Positions 56,378-64,000 of a DNA stretch of 64,000 nucleotides are shown here, piece after piece. The notes beneath the pieces were generated by a model that was not told the origin of the DNA, ran no database searches, and was given only the letters and a program-made list of their open reading frames with translations. The stretch is from Allochromatium humboldtianum (GTDB taxonomy: Bacteria; Pseudomonadota; Gammaproteobacteria; Chromatiales; Chromatiaceae): contig NZ_JABZEO010000011.1 in assembly GCF_013385175.1 (NCBI RefSeq), positions 62,001 through 126,000 of the forward strand, in the 5' to 3' direction. The translations under genes were made by a program, and so were the position numbers. Each line of letters starts with the position of its first letter. Position 1 is the stretch's first letter.

Positions 56378-57449
56378 CCGAGGCTTTCATTTCGACCAGC
56401 CGCTGTGGTTCCTGGGGTTGCTGCTGATCCCGCCGGTGGCCATCTGGCTGGCGCGCAGTGCGGCTCAGGCGGCGCGCGCGCCCATCCATCGTTATGCCGA
56501 TCCGCATCTGCTGCCGCACCTGACCGGGACGCGCGATCTGAGCGCGCCCGAGCGTTGGGGCCGGTTTCTGCGCTGGAGTCTGCTGTGGACGCTGCTGTTG
56601 ACGGCGATGGCCGGGCCGCGCTGGGATTACACCGACCTGCGTCTGTTCCATCCGGGCAACAACCTGCTGGTGCTGCTCGACGTCTCACGCTCGATGCTGG
56701 CCGAGGATGTGAGTCCGAACCGGCTCGGTCGCGCGCGTCAGGAGTTGCAGGATCTGATCGTCCAGAACCGTCAGGTACGCCTGGGGCTGATCGTGTTCGC
56801 CACCGTGCCGCATGTGCTGGCGCCCATCACCGAGGACACGACGAGCCTGCTCAATGCCCTGCCGGCGCTCTCGGCCGATCTGGCCAGTCCGGGGCTTCAG
56901 GGCAGCAGTCTGACCCGCGCCCTGATGCGCGCCGAGAACCTGCTCGCCGGACTGCCTGAGGAGAGCGCGCGGGCCGTGCTGCTGATCTCGGATGGGGATT
57001 TCGATGAACCTGGATTGCGCGAGCAGGTCTCCAGGCTGGCCGAACAGGGTGTGCGTCTGCATGTGCTGGGTGTCGGCACAGCGAGTGGTGCAACAGTGCC
57101 CGCACCTCAGGGCGGTGTGATCGTCGATCCAAGTGATCCGCAGCGCCAGCCGGTGCGTTCGGTGCTGAACGAAGCGCTGCTGGAAGGGTTGGCTCAGGCG
57201 GGCGGCGGACTCTATCGGCGTGCCGACTATCGCGACGGCGATACCCAGGCCATTCTGGAAGCGGCGACCGTCAGCCGTCTGCCTCCCGAAGCGAGCGATG
57301 CGCGCACCCGGATCTGGAACGAGCGTTACTGGCTGCTGGTGCTGCTGGTCGGGGCGCTGCTGCTGCCTCAGTTCCGCGAACTCGCGCGACGGCCGGCGCG
57401 GCGGCCGACCGATCAGCAATCCGCTCGTTCTCCCTCACCGAACGCCTGA
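56370..57449 (+). CDS. BatB-like vWA membrane protein
   Basis: A 359-aa second vWA membrane protein. Hydrophobic segments lie at ~11-28, ~68-82 and ~322-336. MIDAS reads DVSRS (Asp104, Ser106, Ser108) and LLISDGDFDE supplies the acidic residue. SVLNEALLEGLAQAGGGLYRRADYRD is the usual BatB end region. No TPR domain is attached, and the usual BatC/BatD-type genes do not follow. Last gene of the cluster. Confidence 0.87.
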   Translation: MLDRGFHFDQPLWFLGLLLIPPVAIWLARSAAQAARAPIHRYADPHLLPHLTGTRDLSAPERWGRFLRWSLLWTLLLTAMAGPRWDYTDLRLFHPGNNLLVLLDVSRSMLAEDVSPNRLGRARQELQDLIVQNRQVRLGLIVFATVPHVLAPITEDTTSLLNALPALSADLASPGLQGSSLTRALMRAENLLAGLPEESARAVLLISDGDFDEPGLREQVSRLAEQGVRLHVLGVGTASGATVPAPQGGVIVDPSDPQRQPVRSVLNEALLEGLAQAGGGLYRRADYRDGDTQAILEAATVSRLPPEASDARTRIWNERYWLLVLLVGALLLPQFRELARRPARRPTDQQSARSPSPNA

Positions 57450-57467
57450 GAGCCTATCCTTTATTCC

Positions 57468-57505
57468 AAAAACACCGTGTCAATCGGTTTTTCAGACCCG
57501 GTGTT
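57468..57505. terminator. bidirectional terminator-like hairpin between BatB and the ligase gene
   Basis: An A-rich run, a short GC stem (ACCG / CGGT with a bulge) and TTTTT lie in the 79-bp convergent gap; a longer alternative pairs AACACCG with CGGTGTT. The A and T runs on either side would allow termination in both directions. The stem is short. Confidence 0.45.
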
Positions 57506-57528
57506 ACCAACCAACGTCGAGAGCGCCC

Positions 57529-59118
57529 CTACGGCAGACTGACCCCGCGTTCATGCTCGCCGGTGCGTCGCAACTCGCGCTTGAGGATCTTGCCGGCGGC
57601 ATTCTTCGGCAGCGCCTCGACGAGTTCGATGCGCCGTGGCAGTTCGTGGCGGCCGAGTTGGGCACGGCACCAGTCTTTCAGGGCGCGCGTGTCGAACTCA
57701 CCCTGACCCGGCACGGCCGTGACATAGGCCACGGGGATCTCGCCATGCAACGGGTGCGGCTCGCCGACGACGGCGACCTCGGCCACGCCGGGATGGCGGA
57801 TCAGTATCTCCTCGATGATCCGGGGATAGACGTTCATGCCGTTGGTGATGATCAGATCCTTGATCCGGTCGACCAGATAGAACCAGCCGTCGCTGTCGCG
57901 CCAACCGAGATCGCCGGTGCGGAACCAATCGCCGTGGAAGCTGGCCTGGGTCTCTTCGGGAAGGTTCCAGTAGCCGCGCATGACACTCGGACCGCGCACG
58001 CAGACCTCGCCATGCTCGCCGTCGGGCAGCCAGTGTCCGTCCGGGTCGGCGATGCGCATCTCCACCCCCGGCAGGGCCGGACCGACCGAACGCGGCTTGC
58101 GCGGCCCTGACGGCGGGTTGACGCAGGTGACAGGCCCGCATTCGGTGGGGCCGTCGCCCTCCAGGATCGGGATCGCGAAGCGCGCCTCGAATGCCTGCAT
58201 CACCGCCTCGGGCATGGCCGCACCGCCGGAGATGCACAGACGCACCGACTTCCATTGCGCGACCTGGATGTCGTCGAGTCGCAGCAGCACCGCGTACAGG
58301 CTTGGCACGCCCAGGAAAATGGTCGCACGATGCGTGCCGATGGCCGCCGTGATCAGGGCGGCATCGAAACGCGCCACCGGAACCAGCGCCGCACCGGCGA
58401 GCAAGGGCATCAGAATGCCGACGGTCGCTGCAAAGGCATGGAACATCGGCAGCACGACCAGAACGCGATCGCCGTCGGCACCGGGGCGGATCTCCAGCAC
58501 CTCGGCCACCGCCGTCGCATTGGCCGCCAGATTGGCATGGGTGAGCACGGCGCCCTTGGGTCGACCCGTGGTGCCGGACGTGTAGAGGATCACGGCCGGA
58601 TCCTGGTCCGGATCGATGATCGGCGCGGGCGGGTCGACGGCGGCGGTGAGATCGTCGATCCGGACGTCGACCGTCTCGGGATCGACCGGGCCGATCCCCA
58701 GGCGCAGGGTCACACTGGGCGCCTCGGCCAATGCGGCGGCGGCCTGTTGCGCAAAGGCGGCCTGGAAACAGAGCGCCTTTGCGCCGGCATCGTTCAGTAC
58801 GAACGCGATGGCCGTTGGCGGGAGCAGCAGATTGATCGGCACGACACAAGCGCCGGCCTTGAGGATCCCGAGATAACAGCACACGAATTCCGCCCCGTTC
58901 GGGCAATAGAGCCCGACCCGATCACCGGGCATGATTCCACGCTCGGCCAGAGCGGCGGCGATCACGTCGCTGGCCTCATCGAGATCCGCATAGGTCCAGA
59001 GGCGCTCATCGGTGAGGATGGCGGGGGTATCGGCCAAGCGTTTGGCCGTATGTCGGAAGCGTTCGGACAGCGTGCGGGTGGAGGCCATGGGTTCTGGTTC
59101 TGAGTCTGTGCCGATCAT
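57529..59118 (-). CDS. AMP-dependent acyl-CoA synthetase-like enzyme
   Basis: A 529-aa member of the adenylate-forming (ANL) superfamily. The phosphate loop is YTSGTTGRPKG, the adenine region GDGPTECGPVT, the hinge DRIKDLIITNG and the catalytic Lys is in KNAAGKILKREL near the end. It resembles medium- or long-chain fatty-acid or aryl acid CoA ligases; the acid is not identifiable. The start at 59118 is uncertain, and M11 at 59088 would also fit the family. It lies 68 bp after an Lrp-type RAM gene on the same strand. Confidence 0.87.
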   Translation of the reverse strand: MIGTDSEPEPMASTRTLSERFRHTAKRLADTPAILTDERLWTYADLDEASDVIAAALAERGIMPGDRVGLYCPNGAEFVCCYLGILKAGACVVPINLLLPPTAIAFVLNDAGAKALCFQAAFAQQAAAALAEAPSVTLRLGIGPVDPETVDVRIDDLTAAVDPPAPIIDPDQDPAVILYTSGTTGRPKGAVLTHANLAANATAVAEVLEIRPGADGDRVLVVLPMFHAFAATVGILMPLLAGAALVPVARFDAALITAAIGTHRATIFLGVPSLYAVLLRLDDIQVAQWKSVRLCISGGAAMPEAVMQAFEARFAIPILEGDGPTECGPVTCVNPPSGPRKPRSVGPALPGVEMRIADPDGHWLPDGEHGEVCVRGPSVMRGYWNLPEETQASFHGDWFRTGDLGWRDSDGWFYLVDRIKDLIITNGMNVYPRIIEEILIRHPGVAEVAVVGEPHPLHGEIPVAYVTAVPGQGEFDTRALKDWCRAQLGRHELPRRIELVEALPKNAAGKILKRELRRTGEHERGVSLP

Positions 59119-59186
59119 GGGATGAAATGCAGCTCCTCTTCGAGTTGCCTCAGACGCGCCCGCACCGCCTCCGGCTTTGGCGCGTG

Positions 59187-59471
59187 TTAGTCCGCCGTGC
59201 TCCCCAGGGAGAACATGGCTTCCAGGTCATGGCGCGAGTACGCCTTGAAGGCAAGCATCGTGTTTGTCTGCTCGATGCCCTCGATCTTCTGCAGTCGATT
59301 CGTGACCAACTCGGCGAACGCGTCGTTGTAGGCCACACGCGCCACAGCCACCACGTCATAATTGCCGCTGACCGAGAAGACCTCGGAGATCTCCGGCATG
59401 TCGGCGAGTCGTTCCGCGACCTCGTTCACCCTGGTGCGCTCGACGTTGATCAAAATGATGGCTGTAATCAT
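59187..59471 (-). CDS. Lrp/AsnC-type RAM domain protein without DNA-binding domain
   Basis: A 94-aa stand-alone RAM (regulation of amino-acid metabolism) domain: MITAIILINVERTRVNEVAERL, EVFSVSGNYDVVAVARV and the closing TNTMLAFKAYS are typical of Lrp-family ligand-binding modules. There is no helix-turn-helix. Such proteins bind small ligands, usually amino acids, as dimers or higher oligomers and are thought to modulate partners. The start at 59471 follows AGGAG and fits the domain edge; the frame extends 36 codons upstream without homology. Confidence 0.88.
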   Translation of the reverse strand: MITAIILINVERTRVNEVAERLADMPEISEVFSVSGNYDVVAVARVAYNDAFAELVTNRLQKIEGIEQTNTMLAFKAYSRHDLEAMFSLGSTAD

Positions 59472-59598
59472 GGGGGGCTGGACTCCTGATTCGAGTTCTG
59501 GCGGCAAGAAAGCGGCTTCGCTCATGATGAAGCAGGTCGGCGCTGATCGGCAAGTTGCCTGATTGGGTACAGGGCGCACCTGATCGCTGGCCGATCGA

Positions 59599-59925
59599 TC
59601 ACCTCGACGACCGATCCTCGAAGCAGGCCAGCCCCGTACCCGTGGTGAAGGCCTCGCATGAGCTCATGTAGGAGACGCTGTTGTCGCGATGGATGGCCAC
59701 CACATGATGCCCGCCCTTGGCACAGGCCACGGCCACCAGGGCATCCGTGTTCGAGCCGGTGCCGAGTGCACGGGTGTTCTCGATACCCTGACAGTCATGC
59801 CCGGCACGGGTGATGACGACTTGAAAGGCTTGTTGGGCCAGCTGGGCGGCCGCGGGTGACGCAGTCACGGTGATGACCAGCGCCAGAAGCCAGCCGCGCC
59901 CGTATGACATCGATGTATCGATCAT
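59599..59925 (-). CDS. small secreted cysteine-containing protein
   Basis: A 108-aa protein with a signal peptide (GWLLALVITVTASPAAAQ, cleavage after AAA). The mature part has four Cys residues (DCQG, VACAKGG, SSCEAF, ACFED) that could form two disulfides. I do not recognise the family. The start at 59925 follows AAGGGGA. It is located between the HIT and RAM genes on the same strand. Confidence 0.68.
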   Translation of the reverse strand: MIDTSMSYGRGWLLALVITVTASPAAAQLAQQAFQVVITRAGHDCQGIENTRALGTGSNTDALVAVACAKGGHHVVAIHRDNSVSYMSSCEAFTTGTGLACFEDRSSR

Positions 59926-60001
59926 TGAACAATCCCCTTGGTTTGCAAGTCTTCGCGCGTCAGGCGCTGACGCCGTGACCACCAGGCCGCGTTCGGTGCG
60001 C

Positions 60002-60400
60002 TCACTCGCCCAGAACCGCCGCGCGAAGCGCCGCGATCTCCGACTCGGCCCAGTCGCGCCGCTCCTCCAGATGTCCCCACACCGGTCGCGGCCAACAGGC
60101 ATCGCCGGGGCGACGCCCGATGACATGGATGTGGAGCTGGGGCACCAGATTGCCGATCCAGGCGACGTTGATCCTGGGATAGCCCAGGGTGCGCAGGGCA
60201 TCCGAAACGCGCGTGCAATCGGCCAGAACCGCGTCCCGGTGCGCGGTCGGCAGATCCAGTAGATTGGTCTGATCGGTTTCGGGGACCAGGATGAACCAGG
60301 GCACGGCGCCGTTACGATGCAACAGCAGATGGGTCGCGGGCAAGCGCCCGAGCCTATGACAGTCGGCCAGGAGCTGGGAATGGAGAGCGAAGGACGGCAT
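60002..60400 (-). CDS. HIT-domain protein
   Basis: A 132-aa HIT-fold hydrolase-like protein. The active-site strand is QLHIHVIGRR, where the first His of the usual HxHxH is Gln (Q88) and H90 and H92 remain; H90 or H92 should act as the nucleophile. NVAWIGNLVPQLHIHV and the preceding HRNGAVPWFILVPET are typical of this gammaproteobacterial branch. It starts after GAGG and ends 76 bp before the secreted protein. The nucleotide substrate is unknown. Confidence 0.85.
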   Translation of the reverse strand: MPSFALHSQLLADCHRLGRLPATHLLLHRNGAVPWFILVPETDQTNLLDLPTAHRDAVLADCTRVSDALRTLGYPRINVAWIGNLVPQLHIHVIGRRPGDACWPRPVWGHLEERRDWAESEIAALRAAVLGE

Positions 60401-60430
60401 GATGACCTCGAATCGACAGGGTGGGCCGGC

Positions 60431-61303
60431 TCACTGTGGAACCGGTTCAGCGTCGAGCAAATCGCCGTCACGCGCTTGTCGACGACGCTGCGCCTCCTCC
60501 TCGGCATCGTGGATTTCGTTCAGCAGGTCGTCGAGATCGACCGTCCGATGTTGTCCCTTGAAATGCCCGGTGAGGCTGATCTCGGGTGTCAGATGGCCAT
60601 GTTCGTACAGGTGCCAGATTTCCTCGCCATAGCTGGTGGTCAGCAGTTCCGGGGCGAACTGACCGAAATACGCCGCCAGATTGGCGACATCGCGCTTGAA
60701 CATCCAGGGCGCATGGTTGTTGGCGGCGGCATCGACGGCCTGGGGCAGATCGATGATCACCGGCCCCTGCGCATCGACCAGGATGTTGAACTCGGAGAGA
60801 TCGCCATGGATCAAGCCGATGCCGAGCATCCTGACCACGTCGGCGATCAGTGAGGCGTGATAGGCCCGCGCCTGCTCGGGGGTCAGATCCAGATCGTTGA
60901 GCCGGGGCGCCGCCTCGCCATCAGCGTCGGTGATCAGCTCCATCAGCAACACGCCGTCGATGAAATTGTACGGCTGGGGCACCCGCACTCCGGCCGCCGC
61001 CAGACGATAGAGGGCATCGACTTCGGTGTTCTGCCACACATCTTCCTGTTCCCGGCGGCCATAGCGGGAGCCTTTGGCCATCGCCCGCGCCTGACGACTG
61101 TTGCGCACCTGCCGCCCTTCGCGATACAGCGACTGCTTGTGGAAACCGCGTTGGTCGACCGCTTTATAGACCTTGGCGCAGCGGACGACCCCGTCGGCGC
61201 GCACCACATAGACCGCCGCCTCCTTGCCGCTCTTGAGTGAGCCGAGAACTTCATCGATCAGTCCCTCCTGGACCAGCGGTTCGAGACGTTTGGGAATTTT
61301 CAT
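60431..61303 (-). CDS. RIO1-type protein serine kinase
   Basis: A 290-aa RIO kinase. The nucleotide loop is LKSGKEAAVYVVRADG, followed by CAKVYKA with the conserved Lys. The catalytic loop is LIHGDLSEFNIL, with Asp and Asn, and the metal-binding IIDLPQAVD. It lacks the activation loop and substrate lobe elements of ordinary kinases, as expected for RIO. The start at 61303 (MKIPKRLEPLV) fits bacterial homologs; the frame extends upstream by 16 codons. It is the first gene in a minus-strand run of five. Bacterial RIO substrates are mostly unknown. Confidence 0.92.
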   Translation of the reverse strand: MKIPKRLEPLVQEGLIDEVLGSLKSGKEAAVYVVRADGVVRCAKVYKAVDQRGFHKQSLYREGRQVRNSRQARAMAKGSRYGRREQEDVWQNTEVDALYRLAAAGVRVPQPYNFIDGVLLMELITDADGEAAPRLNDLDLTPEQARAYHASLIADVVRMLGIGLIHGDLSEFNILVDAQGPVIIDLPQAVDAAANNHAPWMFKRDVANLAAYFGQFAPELLTTSYGEEIWHLYEHGHLTPEISLTGHFKGQHRTVDLDDLLNEIHDAEEEAQRRRQARDGDLLDAEPVPQ

Positions 61304-61522
61304 GGATGTCTGGACGTGAAATCGGGAAGACAGGCTGGGATGGATCGCCATCCGGATCTTGCGTGGCCCGAATGGCGACCCGGCGGATCACGCACCTCGG
61401 GTATCACGCACGAGCAGGATATCATTGCCGGACCGGCCACATTGAGAGACCGTGCATGGCCTGCAGCTCGTCGCCGAGCACTCCATGCCGGTGAACAACT
61501 TCACCCTGGTGTGGGAGCAAAT

Positions 61523-61921
61523 ATGAACGTTCAAACCCTGTCCAACGCCTCCTGTCCCTGCGGCTCCGGTCGCCCCTTCGACGGCTGTTGCGGTCCCTAT
61601 CTGTCCGGCCGGACCGTACCGCCGACGGCCGAGGCCCTGATGCGCTCGCGCTACAGCGCCTTTGCCACCGGGCAGGCCGACTATCTGCGCGCCACTTGGC
61701 ATCCGACGACTCGCCCGGCCACGCTGACCCTGGAGCCGGGGATCCGCTGGCTCGGTCTCAAGATCCTGAGCACCGAAGCCGGAGGTGAGGCTGATCAGGA
61801 GGGCTGGGTCACATTCGTCGCCCGCTCCAAGTTCCAGGGCCGCGCTCAGCGCCTCCAGGAGCGCAGTCGCTTCGTGCGCGAGCATGGGCGCTGGTTCTAT
61901 GTCGAGGGCGAGTTGAGTTGA
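61523..61921 (+). CDS. YchJ/UPF0225 family protein with SEC-C motif
   Basis: A 132-aa protein. The N-terminal SEC-C-like zinc motif is SCPCGSGRPFDGCCGPYLSG. YSAFATGQADYLRATWHPTTRP and the SKFQGRAQRLQERSRFVRE region match the UPF0225 family, which has an NTF2-like fold. The start at 61523 follows GGGAGC. The function is unknown; the length matches the family. It lies on the plus strand, divergent from the RIO gene. Confidence 0.88.
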   Translation: MNVQTLSNASCPCGSGRPFDGCCGPYLSGRTVPPTAEALMRSRYSAFATGQADYLRATWHPTTRPATLTLEPGIRWLGLKILSTEAGGEADQEGWVTFVARSKFQGRAQRLQERSRFVREHGRWFYVEGELS

Positions 61922-61949
61922 GGTCAGCGCAGACTGCGACCCCATTCGC

Positions 61950-62060
61950 GATACCGATGCCCTGACGACCGCCCTCGCTGACCTCAACGCCTTGGACCAG
62001 GGCGGCTGGTCGCTCTCCGGCGGCCAGTTGTGCAAAACCTTCGTCTTCCCGCCAAGGATG
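61950..62060 (+). pseudogene. fragment resembling pterin-4a-carbinolamine dehydratase
   Basis: An in-frame fragment DTDALTTALADLNALDQGG, then WSLSGGQLCKTFVFP, matches the N-terminal third of PCD/DCoH (PhhB) proteins. The following histidine-rich active-site part is missing and the frame continues into unrelated sequence. There is no plausible start. It seems to be the stub of a deleted gene. Confidence 0.45.
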
Positions 62061-62163
62061 AGGCACGCCGGCTGGATCTGGATGGCTGCACACCCGGTGA
62101 GACTTGAAGCACCCCGCCCAGCTCGGGATACTACGACGACATCCGCCACACGGAGTCCGCCCG

Positions 62164-62343
62164 ATGTCCTACGAAACCAACACCCGCGTCACTGTCGTCG
62201 ACATCCAGATGCCGTTCTGGTCGATGGTCGTCTTCATGGTCAAGGCGGCCATCGCCTCGATCCCGGCCGTCTTCATCCTGACGGTCATCGCCTCGGTGTT
62301 CATGACGATCTTGAGCGCCCTGTTCGGTTCAGGTCCGCGCTGA
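62164..62343 (+). CDS. small membrane protein
   Basis: A 59-aa protein with one long hydrophobic helix region (FWSMVVFMVKAAIASIPAVF and onwards, residues ~17-52). No known family. The start at 62164 (MSYETNTRVT) lies upstream of ybaK, whose ATG is 4 bp after this stop, so the two are probably co-transcribed. The tight spacing supports it being real. Confidence 0.65.
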   Translation: MSYETNTRVTVVDIQMPFWSMVVFMVKAAIASIPAVFILTVIASVFMTILSALFGSGPR

Positions 62344-62346
62344 CCG

Positions 62347-62829
62347 ATGAAACCCGCCAAGGAACCCGTCACCCAGGCCGTGCGCGTGCTGCGCGCCGCC
62401 GGCGTGCCCTTCGAGGGCCACCCCTACACCTATGTCGAGGGCGGCGGCACGGCCCAATTCGCGCGTGAACTCGGGGTCGACGAACGTCTGGTCATCAAGA
62501 CGCTGGTCATGGAGGACGAGCAACGCCACCCCATGCTCGTCCTCATGCACGGCGATCGTCAGGTCTCGACCCAGGCGCTCGCCCGCGCCATCGGCGTCAA
62601 ACGGATCACGCCCTGCGATCCCAAGGTCGCCGACAGGCATTCGGGCTATCAGGTCGGGGGCACCTCCCCGTTCGGCACGCGCCGCGCCATGCCAGTCTAC
62701 TGTGAGCAGGGCATCGCCGACCTACCGCGCCTCTATATCAACGGCGGCAAGCGCGGCTACATCATTTCACTGGCGACGGCCGATCTGCTGCGCGTGCTTC
62801 AGCCGACCCTGGTGAGCATGGCGGTCTGA
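62347..62829 (+). CDS. ybaK: YbaK, Cys-tRNA(Pro)/Cys-tRNA(Cys) deacylase
   Basis: A 160-aa YbaK/EbsC-family trans-editing protein that removes Cys from mischarged tRNA(Pro). VIKTLVMEDEQRHPMLVLMHGDRQVS has the conserved Lys, GYQVGGTSPFGTRRAMPVYCE the Gly-Gly-x-Ser-Pro-x-Gly loop, and YINGGKRGYIISL the late signature. The length matches E. coli YbaK. It starts 4 bp after the small membrane protein. Confidence 0.93.
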   Translation: MKPAKEPVTQAVRVLRAAGVPFEGHPYTYVEGGGTAQFARELGVDERLVIKTLVMEDEQRHPMLVLMHGDRQVSTQALARAIGVKRITPCDPKVADRHSGYQVGGTSPFGTRRAMPVYCEQGIADLPRLYINGGKRGYIISLATADLLRVLQPTLVSMAV

Positions 62830-62954
62830 CGCTCGCAAGCACGGGAGTCCCTGGAGACCTGGATGAAACGCATCGGATGGATCATCGGCTTGATCGCCCG
62901 TCTGGAAACGCCGGCCTGGTCGGTATCCGAGAAGCCGCCAAAGGCGATCACCAC

Positions 62955-63674
62955 ATGAAACCACCCTCGCCCCCCGTCGTCTGGGAGATCGACATCCCGC
63001 TGGCGACCAATCCGCGTTTACTCAAGACCCTGGCCCTGGTCTCCGGTCTGGCGGCGCTGATCTCCAGCCTCTTCATGAGCGTCATCCTGGGCGCCCAGAG
63101 CGACTGGGACGACATTGCGCCCCTGCTGGGAATCTTTGCCTTGGTTGGCCTGGGGATGTTCGTCAGCTTCGTGCTGATCGCCCTGACGGTACAAACACTG
63201 GAGCACAGAACCATGCCATTCACCACACTGTCACGCGGGGCGCTGTGGAGCCTGCTGCTCATGCTCCTGACGTTCGGAGCCGTTCAGGCCGATGCCGTCA
63301 CTGAGGTCGAGCGGATCCTCGACGACATTCGCCAGGATCAGCCGGTGCCGCGCCTGGACTATCTGCACCCTGTCGCGCCCATGAATCCCGGATGCGCGCT
63401 CTTCGAGGGGCAGTATGGCGCCGTCACCCTCCAGGTCGAGACCCATCCCGACAGTCCGCGTGTCGCCTCGCTCCTGCTGCGGATCCCCGGCCCGGATCAG
63501 ACCCGCGCCCTGCTCCCGGCCGTCTCGCGCGTACTCGGAGCACCGCACAGTCAGGATCGGTACCAGTCGAGTTATAGCTGGGACTGGCCCGAGTATCGGG
63601 CCGCCTCGCTTCACTATGTCCCCGGCGGACCCGGCGCACCGGGCCAGACGATCGTGTCGCTGTTCTATCGCTAG
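62955..63674 (+). CDS. membrane/secreted protein, apparent fusion
   Basis: A 239-aa reading frame with two N-terminal membrane helices (~24-45, ~56-78). It is then joined in frame to a second hydrophobic segment that looks like a signal peptide (LSRGALWSLLLMLLTFGAVQA) followed by a ~130-residue hydrophilic domain (DAVTEVERILDDIRQD...). The ATG of that second part (Met87, base 63213) has GGAG 9 nt upstream, so it may be translated separately as a secreted protein. No family recognised for the C-terminal part. The first part resembles the truncated N-terminus of a two-helix membrane family. Confidence 0.55.
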   Translation: MKPPSPPVVWEIDIPLATNPRLLKTLALVSGLAALISSLFMSVILGAQSDWDDIAPLLGIFALVGLGMFVSFVLIALTVQTLEHRTMPFTTLSRGALWSLLLMLLTFGAVQADAVTEVERILDDIRQDQPVPRLDYLHPVAPMNPGCALFEGQYGAVTLQVETHPDSPRVASLLLRIPGPDQTRALLPAVSRVLGAPHSQDRYQSSYSWDWPEYRAASLHYVPGGPGAPGQTIVSLFYR

Positions 63675-63714
63675 CCGATCCGGCTGACTGGACCATCGAG
63701 GACATCCCTCATTC

Positions 63715-63805
63715 AGGTACGCCCACGCTCACGGGGCCCTGCTGGGTCTGGTCGCCGGCGATGCACTCGGCGCCACGTTGGAGTTCACCCGTCCCGGCAC
63801 CTTAG
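63715..63805 (+). pseudogene. N-terminal fragment of an ADP-ribosylglycohydrolase (DraG-like)
   Basis: The fragment HGALLGLVAGDALGATLEF, followed by TRPGT, is the conserved N-terminus of the ADP-ribosylglycohydrolase family, including the Gly-Asp-Ala-Leu-Gly metal region. It is then lost: sequence after TRPGT is unrelated, and there is no continuing frame with the later DD motifs. No start codon is obvious. It is a deletion remnant. Confidence 0.5.
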
Positions 63806-63905
63806 CGGTACATGATCACACGGGACGCAACAGGTATCGCCGCCCGCCCTCCTGTTCAGCTGGAACAAGGCGATCTTCTGACCGGCGACCACGCCTCTCA
63901 GCGGT

Positions 63906-64000
63906 TCATGCCTTCTTCAGAAACTCCGCTTTCAACAGAAAGCTCCCGGCGTCGGTCTTGCAGTCGACGGCATGATCGCCGCCCACCAGCCGGATGCCCT
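63906..64000 (-). CDS. PhnA/YjdM-family protein (3' end only)
   Basis: The last ~31 codons of a minus-strand gene whose start is beyond the window. The reading GIRLVGGDHAVDCK ... SFLLKAEFLKKA matches the C-terminal domain of PhnA (YjdM) zinc-ribbon proteins (GDHNIDCKIDG...LKSEFVKKA pattern). The stop is at 63906-63908. Assigned from the C-terminus alone. Confidence 0.6.
   Translation of the reverse strand, partial: GIRLVGGDHAVDCKTDAGSFLLKAEFLKKA

Overview
The window is GC-rich and gene-dense. It reads as a gammaproteobacterial chromosome, most likely a purple sulfur bacterium of the Chromatiaceae. That placement is inference from gene content: the Rnf tail, an H+-pyrophosphatase, a transketolase/GAPDH/PGK/PK/aldolase block with a bacteriohemerythrin inside it, and two AAA-ATPase/PD-(D/E)XK proteins. 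No plasmid, phage, insertion sequence, CRISPR array, rRNA or tRNA was recognised. Protein family names come from motif recognition by eye; no database search was possible.

Layout, 1-9 kb: end of rnfG, then rnfE, an RnfH-like gene and apbE (the flavin transferase acting on RnfG-type proteins). An orphan V-type ATPase a/I subunit lies on the minus strand, divergent from the H+-pumping pyrophosphatase hppA. A FitAB-type toxin-antitoxin pair and an MFS transporter follow. 9-16 kb: the methyl cycle. ahcY and metF form a minus-strand unit preceded by a clear SAH riboswitch. metK lies beyond two adjacent membrane GTPases, and the second GTPase is preceded by a broken AlbA_2/RecG-like gene. A CxxC thioredoxin-fold protein is divergent from metK.

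17-24.6 kb: tkt-gap-pgk-pyk-bacteriohemerythrin-fba, a carbon-fixation/glycolysis operon with hairpins between cistrons and a strong terminator. 24.6-31.6 kb: a signalling block consisting of a membrane histidine kinase, an Rcp1-type receiver, a REC-REC-PAS-GAF-PAS-GGDEF-EAL protein, and an opposing PAS-PAS-GGDEF cyclase. 31.7-46 kb: a transglutaminase-DUF2126 protein, two paralogous AAA/nuclease proteins 7 kb apart, a CNP1-like secreted protein, oligopeptidase A, ubiD, an RRM protein, an epimerase-like SDR, a [2Fe-2S] ferredoxin and a lipoprotein.

45.7-57.5 kb: hemC-hemD; sucA-sucB coupled to two tandem membrane-anchored retropepsin-like proteases and a small alpha/beta hydrolase; then a DUF58-DUF4381-BatA-BatB cluster without a MoxR gene. 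57.5-64 kb: a minus-strand run (RIO kinase, HIT protein, small secreted protein, Lrp-type RAM protein, acyl-CoA synthetase-like enzyme), then YchJ, a small membrane protein and YbaK. The last 2.5 kb looks eroded, with a PCD remnant, an apparent membrane/secreted gene fusion and a DraG-like fragment, and ends in the 3' end of a PhnA-family gene.

No wholly new system is demonstrated. The best leads are the orphan rotary-ATPase subunit with a cysteine cluster, the paired membrane GTPases, the bacteriohemerythrin in the carbon operon, the paralogous AAA/nuclease pair, and the protease pair coupled to sucAB.
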